Of a stretch of 64,000 nucleotides of DNA, positions 63,766 through 64,000 are shown in pieces (the stretch's first letter is position 1; each line of letters opens with the position of its first letter). This DNA is from Chytriomyces cf. hyalinus JEL632 (Eukaryota > Chytridiomycota > Chytridiomycetes > Chytridiales > Chytriomycetaceae): assembly GCA_025435555.1 (NCBI GenBank), contig JAIWWG010000029.1:273940-337939 (forward strand). Reading direction: 5' to 3'. Position numbers and translations under genes: made by a program. Under the pieces are notes generated by a model that saw nothing but the letters and a program-made list of their open reading frames with translations, was not told where the DNA came from and made no database searches.

Positions 63766-64000
63766 ATCAGCGTTCTGTCAACGGAACGCACTTAACCAAC
63801 TCCCACATTCCTCCACCGCGCATTCCCTACTTCATTCTAACGCCATTTTAAAGTAACAGAATCCACCGTTCAGCTCCCCACGGCTCCATCGTCCCCCACG
63901 GCTCCATCGTCCCCCACGGCTCCATGGTTCCCCAAAACTCTGTCGTTCCGTTCCCCAATACTCCATCTTAGCATGAACAAGACGGACGACACATTTTCTT

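Larger units (their letters stand above)
54796..64000. repeat. Right arm of the giant inverted repeat (runs off the window)
   Basis: Reverse complement of the left arm up to the last base of the window, so the true outer end is not seen. It carries minus-strand copies of every element described for the left arm. A run of four T at 57636-57639 (five in the left arm) breaks the reverse-transcriptase frame here but not on the left. Confidence 0.97.

Overview
This window is eukaryotic nuclear DNA. Genes are dense and split by many short GT-AG introns, mostly 47-120 nt, with AATAAA-like signals downstream. The gene set points to a zoosporic (flagellated) fungus, most likely a chytrid. It combines fungal families (OPT oligopeptide transporter, fungal PQ-loop protein, secreted tyrosinase, full ABCB exporter) with the axonemal protein DRC1, which non-flagellated fungi have lost. 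Exon boundaries were worked out by hand by joining conserved protein segments in phase. For almost every gene below the exon lengths sum to a whole number of codons.

Region 1 (1-44260) is ordinary gene-rich sequence. In order: a membrane protein of unknown function (-), an unknown low-complexity protein (+), NMD3 60S export adaptor (+), secreted tyrosinase (+), a repetitive DUF4097-like protein (+), OPT transporter (+), CPSF100/Cft2 (+), enolase-phosphatase E1 with a large histone-H1-like tail (+), ABCB exporter (-), PQ-loop protein (-), eIF3f (-), a microsatellite-rich gap with a possible trypsin-like remnant, a homeodomain protein (+), MCM4 (-), cytochrome c (+), elongin C (+), an unknown conserved-looking protein (-) in a 67-bp head-to-head arrangement with DRC1 (+), and eIF2alpha (+). 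Housekeeping roles covered are ribosome export, translation initiation, mRNA 3'-end processing, replication licensing, respiration, ubiquitin ligase scaffolding and methionine salvage. Only the DRC1 pair hints at shared function through layout.

Region 2 (44261-45573) is a short accessory zone. It holds a possible crinkler-header ORF and, on the other strand, a broken gene fragment with motifs I associate with phage and giant-virus virion proteins.

Region 3 (45574-64000) is the outstanding structure: a near-perfect inverted repeat with arms of at least 9.2 kb, centred near 54787 with a spacer of about 15 nt. Its outer end lies beyond the window. Each arm carries a 47-bp minisatellite open in three frames, a decayed Ty1/copia element whose RNase H piece lies upstream of gag (circularly permuted order), a candidate LTR and a GATTCA hexamer array. 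Away from the centre, the arm differences I could find are single homopolymer-length changes. This means either a very young duplication or a fold-back assembly artefact from long reads, and the sequence alone does not settle which.
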